Positions 35,684 through 45,070 of a stretch of DNA of 64,000 bases are shown piece after piece (the stretch's first letter is position 1; each line of letters begins with the position of its first letter). The position numbers were made by a program, and so were the translations under genes. The notes under the pieces were generated by a model. That model did no database searches. It was not told the origin of the DNA and saw nothing but the letters and a program-made list of their open reading frames with translations. This DNA is from Acidobacteriota bacterium. GTDB lineage: Bacteria; Pseudomonadota; Alphaproteobacteria; Caulobacterales; Hyphomonadaceae. Where the stretch lies: positions 1 through 64,000 of the forward strand of contig JADJRB010000010.1 in the NCBI GenBank assembly GCA_016712445.1. Direction: 5' to 3'.

Positions 35684-37216
35684 CTACAGCGGAATGTTGT
35701 CGTGCTTTTTCCAGGGGTTCGACAGTTTCTTGTTCTTCAGGGTACGGAGGGAGCGTGCGATGCGGCGGCGGGTGTTGTGGGGCATGATGATGTCGTCGAT
35801 ATAGCCCTTCTTCGCGGCGACGTAGGGGTTCGCGAAGTTTTCCTCGTATTCCTTTGTGCGGGCGGCGAGCTTTTCCGGATCGCCGGCTTCCTTGCGGAAG
35901 ATGATCTCAACGGCGCCCTTGGCGCCCATCACGGCGATCTCGGCGGTCGGCCAGGCATAGTTCACGTCGCCGCGCAGGTGTTTTGAGCTCATCACGTCAT
36001 AGGCGCCGCCATAGGCCTTCCGTGTAATGACGGTGACTTTCGGAACGGTCGCTTCGGCATAGGCGAAGAGGAGCTTGGCGCCGTGCTTGATGAGGCCGCC
36101 ATATTCCTGCTTGGTGCCCGGCATGAAGCCCGGCACGTCGACGAAGGTGACCAGCGGAATATTGAAACAGTCGCAGAAGCGCACGAAGCGCGCGGCCTTG
36201 CGGCTGGCGTCGATGTCGAGCACGCCGGCGAGCGTCATCGGCTGGTTCGCCACCACGCCGACGGTCGAGCCCTCGATGCGGCCGAAGCCGCAGATGACGT
36301 TGCCGCCGAATTGCGGGCTGATCTCGAAGAAGTCGCCCTCGTCCAGGACTTTCGCAATCAGTTCCTTCATGTCGTAAGGCGTGTTCGGGTTCGGCGGGAT
36401 GAGCGTGTCGAGGCTCATTTCCTGACGGTCGAAAACGTCATGCACCGGGCGCACGGGCGGCTGCTCGCGGTTTGACAGCGGCAGGAAATCGACCAGGCGG
36501 CGCATCTGGATCAGCGCCTCGATGTCGTTCTCGAAGGCGCCGTCGACAACGCCGGATTTCTTCGCGTGCACGGATGCGCCGCCGAGGGTCTCGTGGGTGA
36601 CTTCCTCGTTGGTGACGGTTTTCACAACGTCCGGGCCGGTCACGTACATGTAGGAGGTGTCCTTCACCATGAAGATGAAGTCGGTCATCGCGGGCGAGTA
36701 GACGTCGCCGCCGGCGCAGGGGCCCATGATGACGGAGATCTGCGGGATGACGCCGGAGGAGAGCACGTTCTCCATGAAGATGTCGGCATAGCCCGCGAGC
36801 GAGTCCACGCCTTCCTGGATGCGGGCGCCGCCGGCATCGAAGAGGCCGATGACCGGCGCGCCATTGCGGGCGGCCATCTGCTGGACCTTGACGATCTTCT
36901 CGGCATGGGCGCGCGACAGCGAGCCGCCGAAGACGGTGAAGTCCTTCGAGAAGACGTAGACGAGGCGGCCGTTGATCGTGCCCTGCCCCGTGACGACGCC
37001 GTCGCCGGGGATCTTCTGGTCCTGCATGTCGAAGTCGGCGCAGCGGTGCTCGACGAACATGTCGTATTCCTCGAAGCTGCCTTCGTCGAGGAGGACGGCG
37101 ACGCGCTCGCGGGCGGTGAGCTTGCCCTTGGCATGCTGGCTTTCGATGCGCTTCTCGCCGCCGCCAAGCCGCGCCGCTTCGCGCTTCGCTTCCAGTGCCT
37201 CGATCACGTCCTTCAT
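35684..37216 (-). CDS. pccB: Propionyl-CoA carboxylase beta subunit
   Basis: PccB is the carboxyltransferase half of propionyl-CoA carboxylase, making methylmalonyl-CoA from propionyl-CoA. The 510-aa protein has normal length and the family blocks [40 protein letters not shown], the acyl-CoA/biotin site region [39 protein letters not shown] and [26 protein letters not shown] precedes ATG 37216. The biotin-carrying alpha subunit is not in the window. Acetyl-CoA or other acyl-CoA carboxylase activity cannot be excluded. Confidence 0.95.
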   Translation of the reverse strand: MKDVIEALEAKREAARLGGGEKRIESQHAKGKLTARERVAVLLDEGSFEEYDMFVEHRCADFDMQDQKIPGDGVVTGQGTINGRLVYVFSKDFTVFGGSLSRAHAEKIVKVQQMAARNGAPVIGLFDAGGARIQEGVDSLAGYADIFMENVLSSGVIPQISVIMGPCAGGDVYSPAMTDFIFMVKDTSYMYVTGPDVVKTVTNEEVTHETLGGASVHAKKSGVVDGAFENDIEALIQMRRLVDFLPLSNREQPPVRPVHDVFDRQEMSLDTLIPPNPNTPYDMKELIAKVLDEGDFFEISPQFGGNVICGFGRIEGSTVGVVANQPMTLAGVLDIDASRKAARFVRFCDCFNIPLVTFVDVPGFMPGTKQEYGGLIKHGAKLLFAYAEATVPKVTVITRKAYGGAYDVMSSKHLRGDVNYAWPTAEIAVMGAKGAVEIIFRKEAGDPEKLAARTKEYEENFANPYVAAKKGYIDDIIMPHNTRRRIARSLRTLKNKKLSNPWKKHDNIPL

Positions 37217-37354
37217 GCCCCGGCGCTCCTTTGGAAAACTGTCTGAAATCTGCCGGGACGACTGATTACCCGCTGGCGCCGGGATGGCAAGCCGAGGGGG
37301 CGCGACAGTTGAGCTTTACGTTGAGGGAGCCTCGTCGCGCGTCAGGCGAGCGGC

Positions 37355-38029
37355 TCAGAAATCCATCGCTGCGCGAAGGGCGGCGAGATCGCCGATGCCG
37401 TAGCGGGCGCGGTCAGCATAAGAGGAGAAGAGGCACATTCGGAGGCCGATATGGTCCTCGGCCACGTTACGATCTGCAATCACGAACTGGCGGAGCTGTT
37501 CGCCGTTCCCAAGTTGGTAGCGAAACGTCCACGACGCTTCGATGGATGCATCTTGAGGGAGTCCAAGGCGAAAGCTCTCTACAGTTGCAGTCGCGCACCC
37601 GTCCAATTCGGTGCAAACCACCTCAACTGCGGCCTCCGCGTACGACCTGAAGTGGTCGGGGGAAAGATAAGTGCGCTTGCCATCCCGTCGCGCGTCTTGA
37701 ACGAACGCCGCAGCTTCTTCGAGGGAAACATCGAGTTCAAGCGATAGGGTTTCCGGAGTCAGGGCACGAATGTCCCTGAACCAGAAATTACAGCTCGGGG
37801 GAGCGCCCGCCTGATCCCGTTCCGTCATCACAGCGACTTCGTAAGATGGACTGTCTCCTCGCACTTCCGCCTCACTCTTCGAGTCGATAATTTTCCAGCC
37901 CGGCGGCAAGTTCACTTCGAACGCCCCATCGTCTGACGTCCAGTGCCCGGAAAAGCGACCAAGGTCTTCGCGGTCGCCGCAGGCCGCGAGGGTCAACATT
38001 CCGACTGTGAGAATAATGGTGCGGATCAT
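37355..38029 (-). CDS. Hypothetical lipoprotein (224 aa)
   Basis: From ATG 38029 the protein starts MIRTIILTVGMLTLAACGDR, a lipoprotein signal with lipobox LAAC. The mature part (FSGHWTSDDGAFEVNLPPGW) includes a beta-rich start, two Cys pairs and no domain that I recognise. Its codon use is less GC-biased than its neighbours. The next minus-strand gene lies upstream, with a strong hairpin terminator between. Confidence 0.75.
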   Translation of the reverse strand: MIRTIILTVGMLTLAACGDREDLGRFSGHWTSDDGAFEVNLPPGWKIIDSKSEAEVRGDSPSYEVAVMTERDQAGAPPSCNFWFRDIRALTPETLSLELDVSLEEAAAFVQDARRDGKRTYLSPDHFRSYAEAAVEVVCTELDGCATATVESFRLGLPQDASIEASWTFRYQLGNGEQLRQFVIADRNVAEDHIGLRMCLFSSYADRARYGIGDLAALRAAMDF

Positions 38030-38108
38030 GCCCAAAGAATACGCTGGCAGGCTTAATTTCTCGTTCAATCTGCGCGAGGAAATTTTCGCTCCTTCCCCCA
38101 AGGAAGGA

Positions 38109-38137
38109 AGCGCCCCGGATGTGCGGTCCGGGGCGCT
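38109..38137 (-). terminator. Hairpin terminator
   Basis: A perfect 11-bp stem (38109-38119 with 38127-38137, 7-nt loop) lies 26 bp beyond the stop of the 38164 gene on the minus strand and is followed there by TCCTTCCTT. Confidence 0.7.
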
Positions 38138-38163
38138 GTTGGGGGTTCAGGGTTGACGCCGGG

Positions 38164-38667
38164 TTACCAGCGGCGGCCGGGCTTGGCCTTCACCGGGCGC
38201 GGGATGCCCTCGATGGCGATGACGTCGCCGCGGCGGACTTCACAGGTGACGCTGGCTTCGCGGTCCCAATTGCGGTCCTCGAACTCGACATCGTCGAAGT
38301 CGATCACGAAGCCGAAGCGGCCGACCTGGCGGACATAGCCGTCGTGGTCGAAGTCGACATCACGGTAGCCGGCGTAGCGGGCTTCCTGGCGGATGGCCTG
38401 TCGGCAGGCCTGGGTGGCGTCGCGGACGAGCTCGCGGACTTCGCGGTCCGACTGGCCCCAGCGGTTGAGGCCGCGGCGATAGACGTCGCCGCGATAGGTG
38501 TCGTAGCCCGACGAGCCGAGCGCCAGCGTCAGCGTGGTGTTCTCGCTGAGGCGGGTTTCGATCTGGGCGACGGCGCCGCGGGTATCCGCCGAGGCCGGGA
38601 GGGTGAGAAGCGCCGGCGCAGCAAGCGCAACGACGGCGGCTCCAAGGGTCTTGATGGGTTTCATCAT
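38164..38667 (-). CDS. Hypothetical exported protein
   Basis: From ATG 38667 (MMKPIKTLG) the protein carries a signal peptide ending PASA. The mature region includes a repeat-poor helical part (SDREVRELVRDATQACRQAI) and a charged C-terminal part (VDFDHDGYVRQVGRFGFVID, DREASVTCEVRRGDVIAIEG). Two cysteines could form a disulphide in the periplasm. No known family is recognised. Confidence 0.75.
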   Translation of the reverse strand: MMKPIKTLGAAVVALAAPALLTLPASADTRGAVAQIETRLSENTTLTLALGSSGYDTYRGDVYRRGLNRWGQSDREVRELVRDATQACRQAIRQEARYAGYRDVDFDHDGYVRQVGRFGFVIDFDDVEFEDRNWDREASVTCEVRRGDVIAIEGIPRPVKAKPGRRW

Positions 38668-38908
38668 GGCAGCACGATTACGCCCTGCCGGCAAAACGGG
38701 GCCTGAAGTGCCTGTTCATTCTCGGTTTTACTGGCGTTCACCTTGTCTGGCGTCTGAGGGGCACGTCCAAATTTGTGAGCGTTTGCTTGCATTGCCGCAT
38801 TTTCGCCACAATATAATGTGAGTGAGCGTTTGTTCGCTAATCGGGAATGGTTCCCGGGGGCGCACGATCGCGGAGGGCCCCGGCGCCCCCGCCCCCACGG
38901 AGACTGAC

Positions 38909-39109
38909 ATGGCCCAGCGCCTGATGACCTCGTTCTGCTTTGCCTCGCAGCTTGCCGCCGCGCTGATCGCGGCCGGCCAGCTTCGCCCGGCGATGAAGCC
39001 TGCCCCGCTGCGGCCCGGCCGGGACGACTGGTTCATTCCTTTCGAAGCTGTCGGCGGCGCAGCGGAGGAAGTATTCGCCCCCTGGCCGGCGCTTGCCGGC
39101 GCGGCGTGA
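38909..39109 (+). CDS. Small hypothetical protein (66 aa)
   Basis: ATG 38909 follows GGAG by a normal distance. The product begins MAQRLMTSFCFASQLAAALI, with a hydrophobic segment, then RDDWFIPFEAVGGAAEEVFA. It is unrecognised and short, so the call rests on the ribosome site and coding-like composition only. Confidence 0.4.
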   Translation: MAQRLMTSFCFASQLAAALIAAGQLRPAMKPAPLRPGRDDWFIPFEAVGGAAEEVFAPWPALAGAA

Positions 39110-39231
39110 GATTTTTCGTCGCCGGCCCCCGGAACCGGTCCCGGCTCTTTACGTTTCCTTAGCATGGGCGGGTGCATCCGTGCGCCCAAACCGGCTGATG
39201 ATTAACCGTAAAGAATTGGGCCTTCGGGGCA

Positions 39232-39690
39232 ATGCAGACGCTCAAGTTTGAAATGGCAGTAGCCGGCGCAGCCTTGTTCGCGCTCGGCGGCTTCGTGGCA
39301 ACACGTCCGACGACGGCAGAAGCCGCGGCGGTGGAGCCGGTGCCGGTGCGCGCGTTCACCGACGCGGACTTCGACAGCTTCGACCGGGGCTTCATGCTGG
39401 GCGAGACGCCCTGCACGGTGGGCATGGAACGGTTCAAGATGTGCTTTGCGCCCTCGCCGCTGGAAGCCGGCCTGCGCAAGGGCATGGTGATCGCCGACGA
39501 CATTCCGCTGCTGGCGGCAGAATTCCGCGTAATCGTGGAAACCGACCTCAAGGACGCCGACCTGCGCACGGTGCGCTTCGGCCAGACGCTGCTGCTGGTC
39601 GATCCTGAGACGCGCGTCGTGGTCGACCTGATGAAGCTGACGGCGCCGAACATCGCCGAAGCCCGGGAAGGCCTGGCGGCGAACGGCTGA
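39232..39690 (+). CDS. Hypothetical exported protein (152 aa)
   Basis: The protein has an N-terminal signal or anchor (MAVAGAALFALGGFVATRP) and a periplasmic domain with PVRAFTDADFDSFDRGFMLG, a Cys pair (TPCTVGMERFKMCF) and a strand-rich RKGMVIADDIPLLAAEFRVI. The last block ends VVVDLMKLTAPNIAEAREGL. No family is recognised. It stands alone between oppositely oriented genes. Confidence 0.75.
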   Translation: MQTLKFEMAVAGAALFALGGFVATRPTTAEAAAVEPVPVRAFTDADFDSFDRGFMLGETPCTVGMERFKMCFAPSPLEAGLRKGMVIADDIPLLAAEFRVIVETDLKDADLRTVRFGQTLLLVDPETRVVVDLMKLTAPNIAEAREGLAANG

Positions 39691-39757
39691 TTTCCTGACG
39701 TTCGGAGGCGTGAGGGGGTTCCGGCGGGAGATCGCCGGAAACAGTCAGGCCTCGACT

Positions 39758-40177
39758 TCAGCAATCCCCGTCGCGCTGAAGCGATATTCTCGCGGTCACA
39801 CGTTGGCGGCCACCGAGTCCGTCTGTGTCCAACAGAGCGCCGCCTGATACTGTTAACGACGTCTGCCCGGCACTTAAGACTGTGAAGGTCCCCTCCACCA
39901 GCGTACCCGAACAGCTGACGTCGTAGACGCCACCCCCCAACGCCGAAGTGCTGCAGGCCGAATTGAAATCATTGAGATAAGCCGCCACCACGTGAACCGG
40001 ATCGCGGAAATCCTCCATGTCGGCAAGGCAAACCTGTTCCGATCCGCTACCATGGTCGGCCGACCAGGTAAGCGTGTACTTGCCCGCCATCAGGCCAGAG
40101 CCGCCTTGTGCCAACGCCGCCCCCGAAAATCCGGCAATGACAAGCGCCAGCACGCCGCCAACCATTTTTACATGCAT
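39758..40177 (-). CDS. Hypothetical exported protein (139 aa)
   Basis: A signal peptide ends at AALAQG near residue 24. The mature part (LMAGKYTLTWSADHGSGSEQ) is strand-rich with four cysteines (EQVCLADMEDF, NSACSTSAL, YDVSCSGTLVEG, RDGDC) that could pair as disulphides in the periplasm. Composition is less GC-rich than most neighbours. The function is not recognisable. Confidence 0.7.
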   Translation of the reverse strand: MHVKMVGGVLALVIAGFSGAALAQGGSGLMAGKYTLTWSADHGSGSEQVCLADMEDFRDPVHVVAAYLNDFNSACSTSALGGGVYDVSCSGTLVEGTFTVLSAGQTSLTVSGGALLDTDGLGGRQRVTARISLQRDGDC

Positions 40178-40533
40178 CCGTTCACCCCTGCCTGGATCTA
40201 TCGATTCTACGTGAACGCTGCGTGCAACGGAAGAGCCAGCACTAGCGAGGACATTCCGCGCACGGATTGCACCTAAGCGCGCTGTGAAACGGCAACGACG
40301 CCGAACCCCGCAAGATCAACACTGAACTGGCGGTCGGCGATCAGATGGGCGGGGGCCCCCTTACAGAAGCAGAGAACCAGCGCCCTATTCATGCTGATGT
40401 TGCGGCTCGAAAGGGCCAAAGCTGGACGTTGACGGGAGCAGACGCTACAGCCTGATACAACCTCCGCGATTGGCGAACTTGCTTGACCGGAAAAATCTCC
40501 CTGACACCTGGCGTCATTTCGAAAGGCCGGCCC
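40178..40533. other. Intergenic gap, nothing recognised
   Basis: No gene, RNA or clear repeat is visible. It separates the divergent exported-protein gene and GFA-domain gene and should hold their promoters. Confidence 0.4.
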
Positions 40534-40866
40534 ATGCTCGAAGGCTCATGCGATTGCGGCGCGGTCCGCTACACCGTTGAGGACGCGCTGGACGAAGTGA
40601 CGGAGTGCAATTGTGGCATCTGCCGCCGCTCAGGCGGGCTGTGGGCCTATTACTCGCCCAAGAAAGTCACCATGACGGGGCCGACCGATATCTACCTGCG
40701 CGGCGACCGGATGCTGGAAATGCACCACTGCAAGACCTGCCGGTGCCTGATGTGGTGGGTGCCGGTGAACAAGAGCTACGACCGCATGGCTGTGAATGCG
40801 CGCATGCTTCCGCTTGGCGCGTGGGATGAGACGCCGGTCAAGAAGTGCGACGGGGCAAGCTGGTGA
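40534..40866 (+). CDS. GFA/CENP-V domain protein
   Basis: The GFA fold binds zinc through cysteines and includes glutathione-dependent formaldehyde-activating enzymes. From ATG 40534 the 110-aa protein shows CDCGAVRYTV at the start, ECNCGICRRSGGLWAYYSP and MHHCKTCRCLMWWVPVN, giving the expected two zinc sites. Short, single-domain members are common and mostly of unknown substrate. AAAGG precedes the start. Confidence 0.88.
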   Translation: MLEGSCDCGAVRYTVEDALDEVTECNCGICRRSGGLWAYYSPKKVTMTGPTDIYLRGDRMLEMHHCKTCRCLMWWVPVNKSYDRMAVNARMLPLGAWDETPVKKCDGASW

Positions 40867-41006
40867 CAGGGAGGATCATCGCCCTGTTTCGACGAGCCGC
40901 GAAGCGCAAAGCTCTGCCGGTTGCTCTCCGAAGCTAGAGCGACACCGTTTTCCGGAAGCAACACCAGAGGCTTGGCGGCGCGCCTCGGTCAGCGTAAGCG
41001 GGGCGG

Positions 41007-41726
41007 ATGACGCAGGCGACTGATCCCCGACCCAAACGATTTTACAAGACGGCCGCGGCCGAGCGCCTTGGCGACGCATGGACCGTGTCGCTCGACGGGC
41101 GCACGATCAAGACGCCGGACCGCAATGCCCTCGCCCTGCCGACGCGGGCGCTGGCCGAGGCGCTGGCAGCGGAATGGAACGCGCAGGGCGAGCATATCGA
41201 CCTCGGCGCGCTCTACCTGACCCGGCTGGCCAATGTGGCAATCGACAAGGTGGCGGACGCGCGCGACGGGCTGGCCGACGAGCTGGCGCGCTATTGCGAG
41301 ACGGACCTGATCTGCCACATCGCCGAAGAGCCCGAGGAGCTGATAGCGCTGGAGGAAGGCCACTGGGCGCCTGTGCGCGAGTGGGCGGCCGATACGCTGG
41401 GCGTGATCCTGGTGACGACCGAAGGCGTGCGCGCGGCGCCGCAGCCGGACGCCTCGCTGGACGCGGCGCGCGACTATGCGCTGTCGCTGGACGATTTCCG
41501 GCTGGCGGCGCTGGTCTATGCCTGCGCGCTGTATGGCTCGGCGCTGCTGGCGATGGCGGTGTGCGAGGGTGCTCTGCCTGCGGAGGAAGCCTTCGAGATG
41601 TCGCGCCTCGACGAGGCCTGGCAGATGGCGCGCTGGGGCGAGGACGAAGAAGCGCTGGCGGCGGCGGAGCTGAAGCGCGCGGAGGCACGGGCGATCGGCG
41701 TGTGGTTTGGCGGGCTGGCGGGATAG
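41007..41726 (+). CDS. ATP12-family chaperone
   Basis: ATP12 proteins assist assembly of the F1 ATP synthase in mitochondria and alphaproteobacteria by holding the alpha subunit. The 239-aa protein has KRFYKTAAAERLGDAWTVSL, DGRTIKTPDRNALALPTRAL, LYLTRLANVAIDKV, and DLICHIAEEPEELIALEEGH followed by WAPVREWAADTLGV, matching the family order. In relatives it often sits with crcB, rluC-like and HAD genes; here those are 2.3 kb away on the other strand. A small lipoprotein gene follows by 8 bp. Confidence 0.92.
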   Translation: MTQATDPRPKRFYKTAAAERLGDAWTVSLDGRTIKTPDRNALALPTRALAEALAAEWNAQGEHIDLGALYLTRLANVAIDKVADARDGLADELARYCETDLICHIAEEPEELIALEEGHWAPVREWAADTLGVILVTTEGVRAAPQPDASLDAARDYALSLDDFRLAALVYACALYGSALLAMAVCEGALPAEEAFEMSRLDEAWQMARWGEDEEALAAAELKRAEARAIGVWFGGLAG

Positions 41727-41734
41727 ACTCAGCG

Positions 41735-42043
41735 ATGAAGGGCTTGGCTGCTCTTGTGTCCTTCTTGGCCCTAGCCGCCTGCGATTCCGGAGGCGACGCA
41801 GCTGAGCCGCCACAAGCGAGCTGCTTCGAACGCGCATCAAAGCGGATCGACGCCGAGCTTGCCAGTATCGACGCACACATCGGTCCTGTCGAGGAATTGC
41901 GCTGGTTAATTCAGGTCGAGATCGCGGACGACATTGCGAACATTGTGATCGCGCCCGTTTCTGCAAATTTGCGGGGCGGCGGAGGCAAATTCCAATTCAA
42001 TTGCGCGAGCAACGAATGGATCTTTGTTCAAGGGTTTAAGTGA
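41735..42043 (+). CDS. Small hypothetical lipoprotein (102 aa)
   Basis: The product begins MKGLAALVSFLALAACDSGG, with lipobox LAAC. The mature part contains a helix (ASKRIDAELASIDAHIGPVE) and two further Cys (ASCFERA, FNCASNEWIF) that might bridge. It lies 8 bp after the ATP12 gene. The function is unknown. Confidence 0.6.
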   Translation: MKGLAALVSFLALAACDSGGDAAEPPQASCFERASKRIDAELASIDAHIGPVEELRWLIQVEIADDIANIVIAPVSANLRGGGGKFQFNCASNEWIFVQGFK

Positions 42044-42163
42044 GCGCGCACCGCGATTTGCGGTATTGCAGGCCTCCCCTGACGCCACGACAATGTTGGG
42101 CGCCGCCCGCGTCGATGGTAGTCTCCCGGAAAACAAGAATGACAATTCGGGAGGAGACCAGGC

Positions 42164-43336
42164 ATGGCGGACGACGGTCTGAGACATGAAGGATTCGTGC
42201 TGGAAGTGCCGGGACAGGCGGGGCAGCCGGTCTCGCCCCAGCGCACGGCCGAGGCGAAACAGCGCGACTGGCCGGCTGGCACGACGATCATTTCCGCCGA
42301 CAGCCACATGCTGGAAACCGATTGCTGGATCGACCGCTTCCCGGCCCACCTGAAGGACAAGGCGCCGCGGATGGAATTCCGCGAGGGCGGCTGGCACTTC
42401 ACCATTGGCGGCAAAGCGATGATGCGCCCGCACGATATCGTTCCCCTGTGCGACGCGATGGAATGCCATCCGGGCCTGACGAATATCGAGGCGCGGCTGA
42501 AAGATCTGGATACGGAAGGTGTCGACAAGGAGCTGATCTTTCCGCAGCGCCTGTTCGGGCTCTACATGATGACCGACATGGAGATGCGCCACGAGATCTT
42601 CAGCGCGTATAACGAGTCGATTGCCGAACAGTGCGCGAAGGGAAACGGGCGCCTCTTCCCGGTGATGGTGCCGAACTACTGGCACATGCCGGAGGCGCGC
42701 GCTTCTGTGGCGCGCTGCAAGGAGCTTGGCGCGCGCTGCCTGATGGTGCCGATCAATCCGCGCAAGGATCTCGACGGCAACCCGATCCTCTACAACGATC
42801 CGAAGATGGACGTGCTGTGGGAAGCGATTGCCGATAGCGGCATTCCGCTGTGTTTCCATATCGGCGAGAATATCCCGACGGCGGCGCCGGGCGCGACGGG
42901 CACGTTCGTGCTGACTCAGATGGGCGGCTTCCGGCAGAACTGGGGCATGCTGACCTTTGCCGGCGTGTTCGACCGCTTCCCGGCGCTGAAGGTGGTGTTC
43001 GTGGAAGCCGGAATTTCGTGGGTGGCAAGCATGATCCACGATGCGGACATGATCTACACGCACTTCCCGACCATGGTGCAGCCGAAGCTGAAACATCCGC
43101 CAAGCTGGTACTGGCACAACCACTGCTATGCGACCTTCATGACCGACCCGGCGGGCCTCGAGCTGCTCCACCGGATCGGGGCGGACCGGGTGATGTGGTC
43201 GTCGGATTATCCGCATCAGGAGAGCACGTTCGGCTATACGCGCGGGGCGATCCAGGCGGTGTTCGATGCGACGACCGTGGAGAACGCTCAGATGATCCTC
43301 GGCGGGACTGCGGAGAAGCTGTTCCGGATGACTTGA
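42164..43336 (+). CDS. Amidohydrolase-family metal-dependent hydrolase
   Basis: The 390-aa TIM-barrel protein belongs to the amidohydrolase_2 group (ACMSD-like decarboxylases/hydrolases). It shows TIISADSHMLE (D-x-H metal site) near residue 43, CFHIGENIP near 230, KVVFVEAGISWVASMIHDAD and MWSSDYPHQESTFGYTRG (active-site Asp) near 345. GGAGGAG precedes the ATG by a good distance. Relatives are often annotated in degradation of aromatic or lipid compounds; the substrate here is unknown. It ends 7 bp before the convergent HAD gene. Confidence 0.9.
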   Translation: MADDGLRHEGFVLEVPGQAGQPVSPQRTAEAKQRDWPAGTTIISADSHMLETDCWIDRFPAHLKDKAPRMEFREGGWHFTIGGKAMMRPHDIVPLCDAMECHPGLTNIEARLKDLDTEGVDKELIFPQRLFGLYMMTDMEMRHEIFSAYNESIAEQCAKGNGRLFPVMVPNYWHMPEARASVARCKELGARCLMVPINPRKDLDGNPILYNDPKMDVLWEAIADSGIPLCFHIGENIPTAAPGATGTFVLTQMGGFRQNWGMLTFAGVFDRFPALKVVFVEAGISWVASMIHDADMIYTHFPTMVQPKLKHPPSWYWHNHCYATFMTDPAGLELLHRIGADRVMWSSDYPHQESTFGYTRGAIQAVFDATTVENAQMILGGTAEKLFRMT

Positions 43337-43343
43337 GGCGGGA

Positions 43344-44018
43344 TCAGGCGGGCGCGAAGGCCGTCAGGCTGTCCGTCAGGGTACGGAAGTCGTGGTGGAC
43401 TTCGTGGGCGCCAGCTTCGGTGAGCTCGTCGGCCTGTCCGAAGCCCCAGCTGACACCGAGGGCGCGTACGCCGGCGGCGCGGGCCATGGCCATGTCGTGG
43501 ATGGCGTCGCCGATCATCAGGGATTGGGCCGGGGCGCAGCCGAGCGCGCGCATCGCCTGCTCCACCATGAACGGATTGGGCTTGCCGGGGCCGTCATCGG
43601 CGCACCAGATGGTGTCGAAGTATGAGCGGATGGCATGCTTCTCGAACAGGCCGTCGAGGCCGCGATGGGTCTTGCCGGTGGCGATGGCGAGGAGCCAGCC
43701 GTCGTCCTTGAGGCGGTCCAGCACGTCGAGCGCGCCGTCGTACATTGGCTCGTGGTGGTCCGGCGCGGCGCGCTGGATCGTGAAGGCGTTCTTGTAGTGC
43801 GTGACGAGCGTGCCCATGCGCTCGGCGCCGAGATCCGGCGGCGCGAGGATGGTCAGCGCTTCGACGAGGCTGATGCCGATGACGCGGCGGGTGGCGTCAT
43901 AGTCCGGGGGCGGAAGACCGCACTGGGTGAACGCCGATTCCATGCAGGCCTGGATGACCTTGCGCGAGTCGACGAGCGTGCCGTCGACGTCCCAGATGGC
44001 GAGGCGAAGTTCAGGCAC
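43344..44018 (-). CDS. HAD-superfamily phosphatase
   Basis: The 224-aa protein has the HAD motifs in order: IWDVDGTLVDS (nucleophile Asp, motif I), IATGKTHRGLDGL (motif II), a KPNPFMVEQAM Lys (motif III) and MIGDAIHDMAMARAAGV (motif IV), with a helical cap like phosphoglycolate phosphatases. The GTG start overlaps the TAG stop of the upstream pseudouridine synthase gene by one base. It is the last gene of the crcB operon. Confidence 0.93.
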   Translation of the reverse strand: MPELRLAIWDVDGTLVDSRKVIQACMESAFTQCGLPPPDYDATRRVIGISLVEALTILAPPDLGAERMGTLVTHYKNAFTIQRAAPDHHEPMYDGALDVLDRLKDDGWLLAIATGKTHRGLDGLFEKHAIRSYFDTIWCADDGPGKPNPFMVEQAMRALGCAPAQSLMIGDAIHDMAMARAAGVRALGVSWGFGQADELTEAGAHEVHHDFRTLTDSLTAFAPA

Positions 44019-45070
44019 TAGAGGAACGGCGCCAGCGGGTCCTTGCCGGCCTCCTGTTCGAGGAAGCCGAGCTGTTCGAAGGTCTGTTTCATGTGCGGCG
44101 GCAGGGGCGCGACGATGACCGTCGGCTTGCCGTGCTCGCGCGGGATGACGAGGGCGCGGGCGTGCAGGTGCATGCCGTCGGCGAGGCCCTGCGGGACTTC
44201 GCGGCGGGACTTGTACTTGTGGTCGCCGAGGATGGACGTGTTCATCTCCAGCATGTGGAAACGCAGCTGGTGCATGCGGCCGGTTTCCGGCTTCATGGCG
44301 ACCCAGGCGGCTTTCGGGCCGGCGGTGGAGATGACGTTATAGTCGGTGATCGAATGGCGCGCGCCTTCGACGCCCTGCGCCGAGCGGAACATGCGCTCGC
44401 GGTCGCCGTCGCGGCGCTTGCCGCCGGCTTTGGGATCGACGACGCGGTAGCCGTTCGGCTCGTCCTCGTCGGGAATGCCCTTCACCATCCAGCAGCGGAT
44501 CTGGCCCATCGGTGGGTTGGGTACGCCGACCGTGACGGCCCAGTAGACCTTGTCCATGTCCCGGCCGCGGAACATGTCCGCCAGCTGATGAGCAGCGCGC
44601 GGGTGCTTGGCGAGGAGGAGGACGCCGGAGGTTTCCTTGTCGAGCCGGTGAACGAGAACCGGGCGGTGCTCTTCATCGCCGTAGACGCTCATCAGGAGGC
44701 CGTCGATGTGGCGGCCCTGCCCCGAGCCGCCCTGCACGGCGATGCCGGCGGGCTTGTTCAGGGCCATCATGTCGTCGTCTTCGTAGATGATGAGCGACTC
44801 AAGGAAGGCCTTGTCCTCGGCGCTGGCCTTTTCGGCGTGGTGCTTCTTCGGCGCCATCGTCTCGGTGCTGAAGATCGGCAGGCGGACTTCATGGCCCGTC
44901 TCGAGGCGCTGGTTGGCCTTGGCGCGGGCGCCGTTGACGCGGATCTGGCCGGTGCGCAGCATCTTCTCGATCTGGCCCTGGGTCAGCTGCACGCGGCGCT
45001 TGATCCAGCGGTCGAGCCGGGCACCGGCTTCCTTGTCGGAGACGGTTTCGGTGATGATCTGACTGCTCAT
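44018..45070 (-). CDS. RluC/RluD-type pseudouridine synthase
   Basis: The enzyme converts uridine to pseudouridine in rRNA. From ATG 45070 the 350-aa protein has an N-terminal S4 RNA-binding domain (ARLDRWIKRRVQLTQGQIEK, RVNGARAKANQRLETG), then the catalytic domain with ALNKPAGIAVQGGSGQGRHI and the active-site VHRLDKETSGVLLLAK. The start overlaps the crcB stop (ATGA). RluC function is likely but the target uridines are not determined from sequence. Confidence 0.92.
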   Translation of the reverse strand: MSSQIITETVSDKEAGARLDRWIKRRVQLTQGQIEKMLRTGQIRVNGARAKANQRLETGHEVRLPIFSTETMAPKKHHAEKASAEDKAFLESLIIYEDDDMMALNKPAGIAVQGGSGQGRHIDGLLMSVYGDEEHRPVLVHRLDKETSGVLLLAKHPRAAHQLADMFRGRDMDKVYWAVTVGVPNPPMGQIRCWMVKGIPDEDEPNGYRVVDPKAGGKRRDGDRERMFRSAQGVEGARHSITDYNVISTAGPKAAWVAMKPETGRMHQLRFHMLEMNTSILGDHKYKSRREVPQGLADGMHLHARALVIPREHGKPTVIVAPLPPHMKQTFEQLGFLEQEAGKDPLAPFL